DNA of 64,000 nucleotides from Saccharothrix tamanrassetensis (GCF_014203665.1 NZ_JACHJN010000002.1:620001-684000); one strand, 5' to 3'. Shown: positions 22,901-30,509, counted from the stretch's first letter. The notes: a model not told the origin generated them from the letters alone. Numbers and translations are program-made.

Positions 22901-25900
22901 GCCCTTGGGCGGATCCGCCTTCGGCGCGGTCGCGGGGTCGGCGGCGGGACCGGCTGTCGGGTTCGTCTTCGGGTCGTTCCAGTCGGGCAGGAAGCCGTCG
23001 AAGCCCGGCAGTTTCCGCAACGCCGCCTCGACCTCGGCCTGCACCCGGCTCGCGGGCGTGAACTCACCCACCTTGATGTTGCCCGCGGCGAGGTCGGTGG
23101 CGAGGTAGGGCGGCTCGAACTTGGTGTCGGCGGTTCCCGGCTTGGTCAGCGCGGTCGGCCCGTTGTCCGGCGTCGGCAGGCCGTGCGCGGCTGCTTCGGG
23201 CAGACCGATGCGCATGTAGGCGGTCGCCGAGATGGGCACGCCGGCGCCGTTGGAGGTCCGCACCTCCAGTTCCACGCCGACCTTGTACAGCCCGGTGTCG
23301 CCCTTCACCTGGATGCCGGACCGGTTGCCGGTGCTCGTGCCGACGTTCGAGGTCTCGGTGATCCTGGCCGAGTAGCCGCCGACCACACCACCCGTGCCGC
23401 CGAGCTTGCCGGAGACCTGCAGACCGCCACCGACCCCGACGTTGACGTCGAAGCCGCTCCTGGTGTTGGTGCCGACCCCCGTGCTGGTGTTCGCGATGTC
23501 GTGCAGGCGCAGCTGGGCGTCCGGGTTGGTGCCCAGCAGTTCGACGTCCGTCTTCAGGGTGGCCTTCATCTGCACGGCGCCCGCGTAGCTGGAGTGCGGG
23601 CTCGCCAGTTCCGGCGAGGTGACCCAGCCGTTGAGCATCGCGCCGAGGTTGTCGCGGATCGTGGTGGGGCTCAGGAACTCCCGCAACGCGGTCCGGCCCG
23701 GCGCACCGAGCTTCGTCACCGACGGGTGCAGCTTGTCGGCGATGGTCTGGAACGCGTCGGAGTCGACGTCGGTGACCGCCTCCGGCGCCACGTGCTCGAC
23801 CTTGGAGCCCCAGTCGGCGCTGGGGGCGACGGCCGGCTTGACCGGGACGTGCGGGGTCGGGCTGACCAGCTCGTCGGGGATCTGGACCGTGGTGTCGACC
23901 GCCGCGTCGGGCTGCGACGTGACCGTGACGGGGGTGCCGACCGGCTTGTTGCCCGCGTCGGTCAGGGTGACGGTGTAGGTCACCGGGATCTTGGCGGTGG
24001 TCGAGTTCCCACCCGACCGGATCGCCCGTTGGTCCACCGTGGACGTCTGCACGGTGGTCGTCGCGGCCGGCCGGGCGAGCGGGACCTTGCCGCCCACCGT
24101 CACGTACGGACCGGCGCCCCTGCCTCCCGTGGCGGAGAACGCCAACTCGCCGCCGGTGGCGGTGGAGGTGGCGGTGTTCGCCGTCGCGCCGCTGTTCGCG
24201 GTGAAGTCGACCTTGGTCCTGGTGGGGGGCGCGCTGATCGCGCCGGCCTCGTTGGTCGGGGTGTCCAGGTGGGCTTGGACGTTCGCCTCGAACCACTTGT
24301 TGCCGACCCTGATCTGGAAGTTCCGGCCGTTGCCGAGGAACGACTCGAAGTCGTTGGTCAGGGCCGATTCGATCTGGTCCACGCCGACGGGGGTGGCGTT
24401 GGGGTTGTTGGGCAGCAGGCCGTTCACGGCGGTCGTGACCGCGGGCGCGCCGTTGACGTCGGTGACCGCGATCGCACCCAGTGCCTGGCCGGTCTGGAAG
24501 AAGTCGGGGATGTTCAGGGAGGGCAGGACCTTGGGCGTCGCGGGCGGGTTCTGCTGGTTGCCGCCCTGGTCCTGGTTGTTGTCCTGGTCTTGGTTCTGGT
24601 CCTGGTCGGAGTCCTGGTTCTGGTTCTGTTGCTGGTGAGTGTTCGGGCCGGTGTCGGGCGTGGTGGTCTTCACCGGCTGCATTTCGAGGTCGGTGCCGGT
24701 GTTCGTGGTGGGGTTCGCCCTCGACTTGCTGCCGGACGCGAACGGGTTCTTGAACGAGAACTTCGGTTTGGGTGCCGACGGCGGCTGCGAGGTGCCCGCG
24801 GTCTTCTTCGTGGTGGAAGGGCTCTGAGCCCTTTCGGTGTTCTTCGGCTGAGTGCCGGGCTGGATCGTGGCGGGCTGGATCGTGGCGGTCTGGGCCGGCG
24901 GGATCTTCGCCGTGGTGCCGCTGCCGGACGGCGTGCCGGTGTTCGGGATCGTCGGCTTCGGCGCCGGTGGAGGGGTTGAGGACGAGGCGGTCGGTGCCTT
25001 GCTGACGGTGCCGTTGCCCGGCGGCGGGGTGGGCGCGTCGAACGTGCCCTTGCCCGGCCCGCCGGTGTACTTGCTCGACCGTTCCGACGCTCCCGCGCCA
25101 CCCGGCGTACCGGGCGCGCCACCCTTCGGCGGCACGCCGCCCGCGAACGGAGGTGCGACGGCACCGCCCTTGGCCGGCGCGGCAGTGGTGCCCACCGGAG
25201 GCGGAGCCAACGACGTGCCGCCCACCGCGGTCTTCCCGCCGGGAGGCAGATCCGGCGTCCCGACGCCCTTGCCGCCGCCCGGACCACCGACCCCGGCCGC
25301 ACCGATGCTGCCCGCACCGACCCCGGCCGGGATGCCGGCCCCACCCGGGACGCCGCCCCCGCCCCCGCCCTTCGCGCCTCCTGGAGCGCCGCCCGGAGCG
25401 CCCGGAGTACCGCCCGGAGTGCCCGGAATCCCGCCGCGCGCGCCCGGAGTACCGCCTGGAGCGCCCGGAGTACCGCCCGGCGCGCCTGAATTTCCGCCCG
25501 GAGTACCCACACCACCCGACGTTCGGGATTTCGTCCCCGGAGCACCGTTCGGCCCGCCTGCCGGACCGGTGAACGGCATCACGCCAGGTCCACCGACGCC
25601 CTTCGGCCCACCGCCAGGCGTTCCACCGCCACCCTTCGGCGCGTTGACCGACCCGACCGCAGGCCCACCCGATCCCTTGGACCCGCCCGAAGGTCCGGTT
25701 CCCGCACCGCCGCGCGGACCGCTGACCGGCCCTACCGCAGCCCCGCCGGCTCCCTTCGGCCCGCCGGAAGCGCCGGTCCCGCCGCCGCCCTTGGGCGCGT
25801 TGACGGGTCCGACCGTCGGCCCGCCAGTGCCCTTGGGTCCGCCGGCAGGCCCGGTTCCCGCGCCGCCCTTAGGCGCGTTGACGGGTCCGACCGTCGGCCC

Positions 25901-26614
25901 GCCAGTGCCCTTGGGTCCGCCGGCAGGCCCGGTTCCCGCGCCGCCCTTGGGCGCGTTCACCGGTCCGACGGCCGGTCCGCCCGGACCCTTCGGTCCACCC
26001 GAAGGCCCGGTTCCCGCGCCGCCCTTCGGCCCGGTGACCGGCCCGACCGTCGGCCCGCCCGATCCCTTTGGCCCGCCGGCAGGCCCGGTCCCGGCACCGC
26101 CCTTCGGCCCCTGCGACGGAGTCACCGAAGGACCACCGGTCTTCGGCCCGCCGGTCGGCCCGCCACCGGGTTGGCCGGGCGGCCGTTGGGCGTTCGCGTC
26201 GGGGTTGAACTTGTTGAACTCGCGGCGGCTGTTGGCGTCCGTGTTGACGTGCGTCTGCTGCGTCGCCTTCAGACCCGCCTGGACGTTGCCGAACGTCGTC
26301 GCCGCCCGTTCCGCCTGCGCCACCGAGTTGTTGTTCGAGTTGTTCAGGGCGGGCACCGCGAACAAGCCGATCGGGCCAAGCGCGTTGGGGCTCAGTTGCA
26401 GCCCCCGCAGCCCCCCGGTGATCGCGTTCATCCTGGACTGGAAGTCGCCCGCCTTGCCCTGGAGGCCTTCCATGGCCGAACTGCTCATGCCGAACCCGGA
26501 CGTGCCCGTCGGCCCGCCCACCGGTGGCGGCGGAGGGCCCGGCGTGGGACTGGGCGACGGGCTGGGACCGGGCGACGGGCTGGGGTTGCCGCCGCCGGGG
26601 TTCTTCGGGGCCAT
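16913..26614 (-). CDS. Giant ESX-type polymorphic toxin with C-terminal papain-fold (Tox-PL) deamidase-like domain
   Basis: A 3233-residue protein. Residues 1-30 are Pro-rich; 40-150 form an ESX-secreted-protein-like helical region (GLQGKAGDFQSRMNAITGG). Residues about 162-335 are 26-residue Gly/Pro repeats, followed by low complexity to about 690. From 690 to 2290 come five diverged copies of a large mixed domain, each with a helical lead then beta-rich, Thr/Gly-rich text. Coiled coils cover about 2305-2610 and, very Gln/Glu-rich, 2768-3038. The end (3050-3205) is a papain-fold domain of the toxin glutamine-deamidase type, with NCTNC (C3089, C3092), GHVFNGW (H3160) and VTFYDSQNN (D3175) as candidate triad. 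No signal peptide, so export would be by an ESX-like route. Codon structure is normal over the whole length. Confidence 0.93.
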   Translation of the reverse strand: MAPKNPGGGNPSPSPGPSPSPSPTPGPPPPPVGGPTGTSGFGMSSSAMEGLQGKAGDFQSRMNAITGGLRGLQLSPNALGPIGLFAVPALNNSNNNSVAQAERAATTFGNVQAGLKATQQTHVNTDANSRREFNKFNPDANAQRPPGQPGGGPTGGPKTGGPSVTPSQGPKGGAGTGPAGGPKGSGGPTVGPVTGPKGGAGTGPSGGPKGPGGPAVGPVNAPKGGAGTGPAGGPKGTGGPTVGPVNAPKGGAGTGPAGGPKGTGGPTVGPVNAPKGGGGTGASGGPKGAGGAAVGPVSGPRGGAGTGPSGGSKGSGGPAVGSVNAPKGGGGTPGGGPKGVGGPGVMPFTGPAGGPNGAPGTKSRTSGGVGTPGGNSGAPGGTPGAPGGTPGARGGIPGTPGGTPGAPGGAPGGAKGGGGGGVPGGAGIPAGVGAGSIGAAGVGGPGGGKGVGTPDLPPGGKTAVGGTSLAPPPVGTTAAPAKGGAVAPPFAGGVPPKGGAPGTPGGAGASERSSKYTGGPGKGTFDAPTPPPGNGTVSKAPTASSSTPPPAPKPTIPNTGTPSGSGTTAKIPPAQTATIQPATIQPGTQPKNTERAQSPSTTKKTAGTSQPPSAPKPKFSFKNPFASGSKSRANPTTNTGTDLEMQPVKTTTPDTGPNTHQQQNQNQDSDQDQNQDQDNNQDQGGNQQNPPATPKVLPSLNIPDFFQTGQALGAIAVTDVNGAPAVTTAVNGLLPNNPNATPVGVDQIESALTNDFESFLGNGRNFQIRVGNKWFEANVQAHLDTPTNEAGAISAPPTRTKVDFTANSGATANTATSTATGGELAFSATGGRGAGPYVTVGGKVPLARPAATTTVQTSTVDQRAIRSGGNSTTAKIPVTYTVTLTDAGNKPVGTPVTVTSQPDAAVDTTVQIPDELVSPTPHVPVKPAVAPSADWGSKVEHVAPEAVTDVDSDAFQTIADKLHPSVTKLGAPGRTALREFLSPTTIRDNLGAMLNGWVTSPELASPHSSYAGAVQMKATLKTDVELLGTNPDAQLRLHDIANTSTGVGTNTRSGFDVNVGVGGGLQVSGKLGGTGGVVGGYSARITETSNVGTSTGNRSGIQVKGDTGLYKVGVELEVRTSNGAGVPISATAYMRIGLPEAAAHGLPTPDNGPTALTKPGTADTKFEPPYLATDLAAGNIKVGEFTPASRVQAEVEAALRKLPGFDGFLPDWNDPKTNPTAGPAADPATAPKADPPKGGKNFADLVEQLNNQRKLNTELSPTALKAKMDSLIGPGVNVQLKRQGLATNDFVNIKVTAELTDPKHLGQVDAHNVRNWGGSGPKLDSSTTVQKGGSIGLEAKVTIPTTPGSTDLTPTPSAGIKRIDTTAVKTTAGPSVNSSGLNVGASDAQVFEHDVAIKVEITEFSRNRAWVKRITPGLPGAQPPIAKVVATTGGGGPKVVDIGQIDGKVKLWASDSSTFDTDQKANKPGTPVATPLAVKTDIKQMLTAPRPPAPEILHVEAVVNTEAVKQAAITALTNAANGDSALTVPGTAARNQIDKLFSPEAMKANLTRMAETGVHEGGMKYGRRYQDRIGAIGAKVELSGPKLVSVSDKTGTETTTSGGFKASDSTVDTKAVELAAGLNLPAKPTANPTGQGAVGAIAKWTPWSKSKSSGNEVGGNVDRVKVVPASGRTVLVRMDAKVTVVAESRAGNTLSKGRTDTDGVEVDLPGGVFVRVSEDVARGLGVLDPTGGTHPEPTDTDNTADDSADSSVDNEQKLAPPKSLRPDQPGSLGLGMIEKLPHDLPKLVDDLAADLKKNGTDLIPPSVLDDSMNNLRRLVDLTSPTSVKALMDSALDGGVPLLVHKPGTFGKDTYQVTLTAVTGDPRFTGMANDGVDVEHIIAGGTKTTVGQGKATAWGVGLKVPGSGLPGSTLPNNSGSAGASLAVNHSQGRNSAVTDATTDQVGHKRVAGGPVARFDVPVTFELVVEKGNKKVGEARTATQDMSVRLHADNQKIAVKPSTPTNTAPDTSSAPNTDTAANAGTTPDGSSAPNAAPTTAPDTSTAPTTGTPDNPPLPPSATPNADAEAWQTDAAAKPLPPSASVETLRGAKDLRAAAVEALQKAGAKPGLTDKGTGSLNSLYSALSSESLQPQLPGMLTGPLTVPGLHEAALTFSQHADVKVYAKMVNPTLAGLSDGVKLENPRTTVRTTSSEAKKTEINDVVVGGPTGGLTTKVNEGGLFGTPGLEFRHAGEVSDAGVGGASNNKINDLKKEGRTGLVEFDVEYRIVADLGKGRTGVVELKVPGSAQVRMPAPEAQTLLDKQLADLDPFQDDVKKAGADWRTAEAAVEAAQHAIDDLELEIKAGSAAIKDAQGEVDGARTRYDQEAAKLPPLETAADEAATDLETANQTLDTRAEEFDAAGSDLESANAALEDAKAEIDETITALAELNAGIDTAAQDVRTAADAVKAAEQALTDHRTNRPAPPEGQAPDPVETDLGRQVVDARADLEAKQKALEDLQGESVALNQELDDRKGGVPALEQQVKDADAALKEAEKRFEAAEKDVQAKNAAAVTANKNLADAATVADAAGAELDEAQGKLDAARDAKDALVQQRPGLKEDLENRRNEVQPQQQKWWDAKKALDQRIDAFNSPPPDDQAQTPPDDHNPSDGQDPHSRQPVRQNAETAPSTSTRTEVPPNAEASTSASTSKPAERSVPAASTSKAFKAPASSSSQTFGGPAATLTRGFGAPVDGTPDATAPSSTTATSTTTTSTAATSTAATPNGTPAPTPDQLKAERDKATGDLAARQLAERTAESNALAARQAAEKQKVANDLTARQQTEYQTASNTLSAKLDAERAKVEADLIAKQQQDRTTAANELTNRLRAEYQRVTQDLARAQQVHQQQVVAQVRQNQDLERRQAEAELRARLAQSPPGSFDPNPLWQQLLVNQDSARQNVEQQLLQQQQIERQNVEQQLNTRLEQERQQAQQQFDNQQLAEYNQASQQLKAKQDLERQTVEQQLKAKQQLERDQVDQQLETRQETERKLVERQLDARQDAEHQAELRKWLPVGTKHFDAFADDAAAAKWADDNYPGLAQVNRANFDAAVPGHDVNCTNCVIATHLTLHGKPVAAPPLPAPAQGSYLENTFGTTFRTAANYHEVVDHLAAKPGAHVSVGITRSDGTGHVFNGWNDGQRVTFYDSQNNRPARLERDAVKIQFIPLPDLPKPVAPQPAAPQPAGPPQPPGASGSAPPPLSTVP
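25640..26130 (-). repeat. 78-bp tandem repeats encoding 26-residue Gly/Pro repeats
   Basis: About seven copies of a 78-bp unit inside the toxin gene, translating as GPVNAPKGGAGTGPAGGPKG plus TGGPTV with variation. Copies at 25793-25870 and 25871-25948 differ at a single base, which points to recent duplication. Outer copies are more diverged and one is shortened. The unit length is a multiple of three, so copy number can change without breaking the frame. Confidence 0.85.
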
Positions 26615-26645
26615 GAGCGGTGCTCCGGACGACTAGGCGGGACGA

Positions 26646-28313
26646 CTAGACCTGGACGTTGGGTGCGTCGGTGCGCTGACCGGTGCCGGTCTTGTCCTGG
26701 TACTTGGACTGGTAGTCCTGGTACGAGGACTTGGCCGCCTCGCCGGAGGCCTTGGCGTCGTTCGCCGCGGCCTCGGCGCGCCTGCCCGCCGCTTCGGCCT
26801 CCTCCGAGGCGCGCTCGGCGGCGGCGATGTCGGCCTCGCTGCCGGTCCGGAACGCCTTCGCGTTGGCCTCGGACGCCTTCGCGTTGGCCTCCGTGAAGTC
26901 GACGTTGGCCTGCTCGTACCTGGCGTTGGCGTCCTTGGCCGCGTTGTTCTTGGCGGTCAGGTCGCTCTCCGCCGCGGTCCTCGCCGGGTCCGGCGGACCG
27001 CCGGGGTTCTGCCGCTTGTAGTCCTCGTAGGCCTTCTGCTGCGCTTCGTCGGTCGACTTGGTGGCGCCCAGCGCCTCGTTCGACTTCTTCGACGCGTCGG
27101 CGAGGTCGCGCGCCTCCTTGGCCGCGGCGCTCGCGTCGCCGGCCGCCTGGGCGCGGGCCGCGTCCGCCTCGGCCTTGGCGGCGTCGTACTTGGCCTTCGC
27201 CTGGTCGAACGCCGCCTGGTCGCCGGACGCGGCCGCCTTGTTCAGCGCTTCGGCCGCGTCGTTGGCCTTCCTGTTCGCCGCGGCGGCCTTGTCCGAGGAG
27301 TCGTTGAGCTTCTCGTTGGCCGTCTTGAGCTCCTCGGCCTCCTTCTGCTCCTTCTTCTTGGCGTCCTCGTACTTCTGATTGGACTCTTTGGCTTCCTTGT
27401 TCGCCTGGTCGACCTTGTCCTGGTCGTCGTCCTGCTTCTTGCCCTTGTCGATGTCCTTGTCGACGTCGTCGACGGCCTTGTAGCCCTCCCAGCCGATCTC
27501 GCCGACGTCGGCGATGTTCTCGAACCGGTCCCAGCCCTTGTCGATCTTCTTCATGATGTCGTCGAGCTTGCCGATCCGGGACATCTGCCGGCCCAGCGCG
27601 GCGACCAGCCGCGCGATCCGGGCGGCGACGTTGGTGGCCAGCGCGACACCCCGGCCGACCGCGAAGCCGATGAAGATCGGGATGGACGCGCCGAAGGAGG
27701 GGATCATCGCGGCGGCGGCGGCCAGTGCGCCGGCCAGCAGCGAGCCGAGGAACTGGGCGATCAGGTCGCGCACGATGTCCCGCAGGACCTGCACCAGCAT
27801 GCCGCAGACGGCGACGATCTTGGCCTTCGTCTCCAGCGCGCTCGCCAGGTCGTCGAGCTCCTTGCCCATCGCCTCCATGCTGGCCGAGAACCGCTCGGAC
27901 GCCTGCCCGGTCCACCCGTCGAAGGTGACCAGGCCCTGCTTGTGGTCCTCGGCGAGCACGCGCATGTCGACCGCCTGCTTCTTGGTGGCGTCGACGTTGG
28001 CCTGGATGTTCTCCGGGTCGCCCATCAGCTGGTCGAAGCCCTCGCGGATGAACGAGATGTGCTCGATCAGCCACCCGATGCCCGCGCCCAGGATGCTGCC
28101 GAACGGGTCGGAGACGAACATCGCCACCGAGGACGCCGCACCGATGGCGTTGAACGTGATGTCCAGGACGCGTTCGGTCTCCGACTCGGCGTCCTTGCCG
28201 ATCGAGTCGATCAGCCCGTCGAACGCCTCGACGAACAGCGAGCCCTTGAACTTGTTCTCCTCGGTGATCTCGATCCCGGGAGGCGCCGCGATGGGGGTGT
28301 CGGGGGCGGTCAT
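26646..28313 (-). CDS. WXG100-like protein with hydrophobic core and Ala/Lys-rich coiled coil
   Basis: A 555-residue protein between the YbaB-like gene (17 bases) and the giant toxin (31 bases), clearly one operon. Residues about 90-170 form a WXG100-type helical hairpin with a W-T-G turn (FDGWTGQASERF). Residues 170-250 contain hydrophobic helices (LIAQFLGSLLAGALAAAAAM and a Gly-rich stretch). From about 300 to the end it is a highly charged Ala/Lys/Asp/Glu coiled coil without Cys. No catalytic motif. It could be the secretion partner or structural arm of the toxin. The family (large WXG proteins without a toxin domain) is common in actinobacterial ESX-linked toxin loci. Confidence 0.88.
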   Translation of the reverse strand: MTAPDTPIAAPPGIEITEENKFKGSLFVEAFDGLIDSIGKDAESETERVLDITFNAIGAASSVAMFVSDPFGSILGAGIGWLIEHISFIREGFDQLMGDPENIQANVDATKKQAVDMRVLAEDHKQGLVTFDGWTGQASERFSASMEAMGKELDDLASALETKAKIVAVCGMLVQVLRDIVRDLIAQFLGSLLAGALAAAAAMIPSFGASIPIFIGFAVGRGVALATNVAARIARLVAALGRQMSRIGKLDDIMKKIDKGWDRFENIADVGEIGWEGYKAVDDVDKDIDKGKKQDDDQDKVDQANKEAKESNQKYEDAKKKEQKEAEELKTANEKLNDSSDKAAAANRKANDAAEALNKAAASGDQAAFDQAKAKYDAAKAEADAARAQAAGDASAAAKEARDLADASKKSNEALGATKSTDEAQQKAYEDYKRQNPGGPPDPARTAAESDLTAKNNAAKDANARYEQANVDFTEANAKASEANAKAFRTGSEADIAAAERASEEAEAAGRRAEAAANDAKASGEAAKSSYQDYQSKYQDKTGTGQRTDAPNVQV

Positions 28314-28330
28314 GGCATGGCCTTCCTAGG

Positions 28331-28840
28331 TCACCAGGGCTGGTTCTCGTCGTCGTCCTCGTCGTCCCGGCGGGCCGGGCGGACCGGCTTCGGCGGCGCG
28401 ACCGGCTGGGGCCTGACCTGGACGCGTGGCGGCTGCGGCTCCGGTTCGGGCTCCGGGTCGTGGTCGTCCGCGCCGGTGGTGCCGTCGGCGTCGGGCTCGC
28501 CGCCGGCGGTGGTCGTGGCGTCGATGACCAGCCGCATCGCCTCGGTGCCCGCGCCCATGGGCGCGAACGCCTCCACGACCTTCCGCGCGGCCTGCGCCTG
28601 GGCGGTGCGGGCGGTGGTCATGATCAGCGCGGTCAGCCGGGCCGGGCCGAGGTCGCACGCCCGGTGGCCCAGTTCGAGGTTCAGCAGCCCGCCGTTGGGC
28701 CCCACGGTGACCGTGACCGCGCCGTCGTTGCTGGTGACACGGGCGTTCGCGGCGGCGACGTTCTCCTGGAGGTCGGCCGACTTCTGCTTCAGGTCCGCCA
28801 GGCGCGACTCGTAGTCGTCCAGCCATTGCCGGGGGTCCAA
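28331..28840 (-). CDS. YbaB/EbfC-family protein heading the toxin operon
   Basis: A 169-residue protein. A coiled-coil start (WLDDYESRLADLKQKSADLQ) leads into the YbaB fold (VTVTVGPNGGLLNLELG), followed by a Pro/Glu/Asp-rich tail that ends in DDEDDDENQPW. YbaB proteins bind DNA as dimers in other bacteria; many actinobacterial copies instead head ESX-associated operons and their role there is unknown. The start is an unusual TTG at 28840, chosen because GGAGGAGG is 4 bases before it. First gene of the island, 17 bases ahead of the WXG gene. Confidence 0.82.
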   Translation of the reverse strand: MDPRQWLDDYESRLADLKQKSADLQENVAAANARVTSNDGAVTVTVGPNGGLLNLELGHRACDLGPARLTALIMTTARTAQAQAARKVVEAFAPMGAGTEAMRLVIDATTTAGGEPDADGTTGADDHDPEPEPEPQPPRVQVRPQPVAPPKPVRPARRDDEDDDENQPW

Positions 28841-28910
28841 ACTGCCTCCTCCAGTGGATACCGCTGCACCCTGGAGTCCACCGAAAGTCACCAACGCCGC
28901 CCCAACGCCC

Positions 28911-29048
28911 CACCAACGGGGGCCCGCCACAGCTCCCCCGCCCCCATACCCGCCCCTCTTCACCCCGCCCCTTCGCCCCCGCCCCTTCGCCCCCGCCCCC
29001 GCCCCCCGCTCCTTCGCCGCGCGCCCCCACCCGCACCCCCGCGAGGCC
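28911..29048 (-). other. Strongly G-rich tract in the toxin-operon leader
   Basis: Nearly 140 bases are almost pure C/T on the plus strand, so the minus (transcribed-sense) strand carries many runs of 4-6 G separated by short spacers, with a GGGGCGAAG motif repeated. It lies between the hairpin at 29060 and the TTG start at 28840. G-quadruplex formation in the 5' leader is plausible. No gene fits here. Confidence 0.6.
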
Positions 29049-29059
29049 GCGTCGGTGTG

Positions 29060-29114
29060 TCGCGGTGCGGAGCAGGTCGATCACGTTTTTCGATCGGCCT
29101 GCTCCGCACCGCGA
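29060..29114. repeat. 23-bp hairpin in a divergent intergenic region
   Basis: Arms 29060-29082 and 29092-29114 pair over 23 bp with one G-T wobble (in RNA G-U) and a 9-base loop containing T5. It lies between divergent genes, so it is not an ordinary terminator of either. It may be an attenuator, a factor-binding site or a relic of a lost gene's end. Confidence 0.8.
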
Positions 29115-29140
29115 TGCGCCGACTCCCAGGCGGCCGAGCC

Positions 29141-29159
29141 GTCCGAGCGGAGCTCGGAC
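29141..29159. repeat. 8-bp inverted repeat upstream of the BMP gene
   Basis: GTCCGAGC and GCTCGGAC flank a 3-base loop. It is 150 bases before the BMP gene start. A small hairpin or an operator. The remaining spacer to 29309 shows no gene. Confidence 0.5.
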
Positions 29160-29309
29160 AGACAACACAGCCGGCACCAACGATTAGGTCACGTGCGGGC
29201 CGGTACGCGCGCGGTCGTCGTTACTACGGGGTACGGTTCGCCACTCGGAAAGAAGCCCGACGACGCTGTCGGGATTTGTCTGCTCGATGAGCAGGGAGGG
29301 AGACGAGCC

Positions 29310-30455
29310 GTGCGTCGTCGAATGCGTGGCATCGCGGTGGCCGCGATCGCGCTGACCAGCGTTCTGTCGATGGCCGCCTGTGCCAAGGACAGCGGTGGGA
29401 CCAACTCCGGTTCGACCGACAACGCCTCGGGCGGGTGCAAGCTGGCGGACAAGCCGCCGGCCGCCGCCGGGACGTCCAGCAGCACGTCGGCCGGCGAGAA
29501 GGTGGACGGCAGCGCGCTCAAGGTCGGTCTGGCCTACGACATCGGCGGACGCGGTGACGCGTCGTTCAACGACTCCGCCGCCGCCGGCCTGGACAAGGCC
29601 AAGGCCGACTTCGGCGTCTCCGAGGTCAAGGAGCTGACCGCCGCCCCGAACGAGGCGGAGGACGCCAAGCAGACCCGGCTCCGCCAGCTGGCGAGCGAGG
29701 GCTTCAGCCCGATCATCGGGGTGGGCTTCGCCTACGCCGAGTCGCTGAAGGTCGTCGCGCCGGAGTTCCCGAACGTCAAGTTCGCCATCGTGGACGGCGC
29801 GGTGGAGGGCGCGGCGAACGTGACGCCGCTGGTGTTCGCCGAGGAGCAGGGCTCCTTCCTGGCCGGTGTGATCGCCGCCTACCAGTCCAAGACCTGCAAC
29901 GTCGGCTTCATCGGCGGGGTGAAGATCCCGCTGATCCAGAAGTTCGACGCGGGCTTCGAGCAGGGCGCCAAGGCGGCCGCCCCGGACATCAAGATCGAGA
30001 AGGCCTACCTGACCCCGGCGGGCGACTTCACCGGCTTCCAGGACCCGGCCAAGGGCCAGGAGGCCGCCAAGGGCCGCATCGAGGCGGGCTCCGACGTGCT
30101 CTACCACGCCGCCGGCGCGTCCGGCAAGGGCGTCTTCTCCGCCGCGAAGGCCGCGAACGTCAAGGCCATCGGCGTCGACTCCGACCAGTACAACCAGTCC
30201 ACCGTCGCGGAGTCCAAGGACGTGATCATCTCGTCCATGCTCAAGCGCGTCGACGTGGCGGTCTACGACTACGTCAAGGCGGTCGCCAAGAACGACCTCG
30301 CGAGCCTGCCGAAGGTGTTCGACCTGAAGGTGGACGGCGTCGGCTACTCCACGTCCGGTGGCAAGATCGACGACAACCTGAAGGCCGTGCTGGAGGGCTA
30401 CAAGGCCCAGATCATCGAGGGCAGGATCAAGGTGTCGGACAAGCCGACCAGCTGA
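29310..30455 (+). CDS. BMP-family nucleoside-binding lipoprotein
   Basis: A 381-residue solute-binding lipoprotein. Signal peptide with lipobox LSMAAC (lipidated Cys about residue 24), a Ser/Thr/Gly-rich tether, then the BMP/PnrA periplasmic-binding fold with the motifs GGRGDASFNDSAAAGLDKA, IIGVGFAYAE, FLAGVIAAYQS and GVDSDQYNQ. Family members bind purine nucleosides. GGAGGGAGA stands 6-8 bases before the GTG at 29310, which fixes the start. It leads an importer operon followed by an ATPase and two permeases, and by cdd and deoA, so nucleosides are the expected ligand. Confidence 0.93.
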   Translation: MRRRMRGIAVAAIALTSVLSMAACAKDSGGTNSGSTDNASGGCKLADKPPAAAGTSSSTSAGEKVDGSALKVGLAYDIGGRGDASFNDSAAAGLDKAKADFGVSEVKELTAAPNEAEDAKQTRLRQLASEGFSPIIGVGFAYAESLKVVAPEFPNVKFAIVDGAVEGAANVTPLVFAEEQGSFLAGVIAAYQSKTCNVGFIGGVKIPLIQKFDAGFEQGAKAAAPDIKIEKAYLTPAGDFTGFQDPAKGQEAAKGRIEAGSDVLYHAAGASGKGVFSAAKAANVKAIGVDSDQYNQSTVAESKDVIISSMLKRVDVAVYDYVKAVAKNDLASLPKVFDLKVDGVGYSTSGGKIDDNLKAVLEGYKAQIIEGRIKVSDKPTS

Positions 30456-30466
30456 TCCGGCCGTAC

Positions 30467-30509
30467 CGCACCGGGCCTCGCGAGACACCTCCTCGCGAGG
30501 CCCGGTGCG
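30467..30509 (+). terminator. Intra-operon hairpin between the binding protein and ATPase genes
   Basis: A perfect 18-bp stem (arms 30467-30484 and 30492-30509, 7-base loop) begins 12 bases after the binding-protein stop and ends 34 bases before the ATPase start. Such hairpins typically cause partial termination or stabilise the upstream message, giving more binding protein than ABC complex. Confidence 0.75.

Noticed and set aside
18659-24979. Very long plus-strand open frame opposite the giant toxin
   Set aside because: It is an antisense shadow created by high GC in the third codon position; it reads Arg/Gly/Val-rich with no domain, while the minus strand shows coherent domains.
25640-26130. 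Tandem repeats as a possible CRISPR array
   Set aside because: The unit is 78 bp without unique spacers and stays in frame inside a coding gene.
24852-26636. Pro-rich plus-strand open frame over the toxin's Gly/Pro region
   Set aside because: Mirror translation of the Gly/Pro repeats; no start context and no homology.
29060-29114. Hairpin as a rho-independent terminator
   Set aside because: It lies between divergent starts, so no known gene ends there; reported as a repeat instead.
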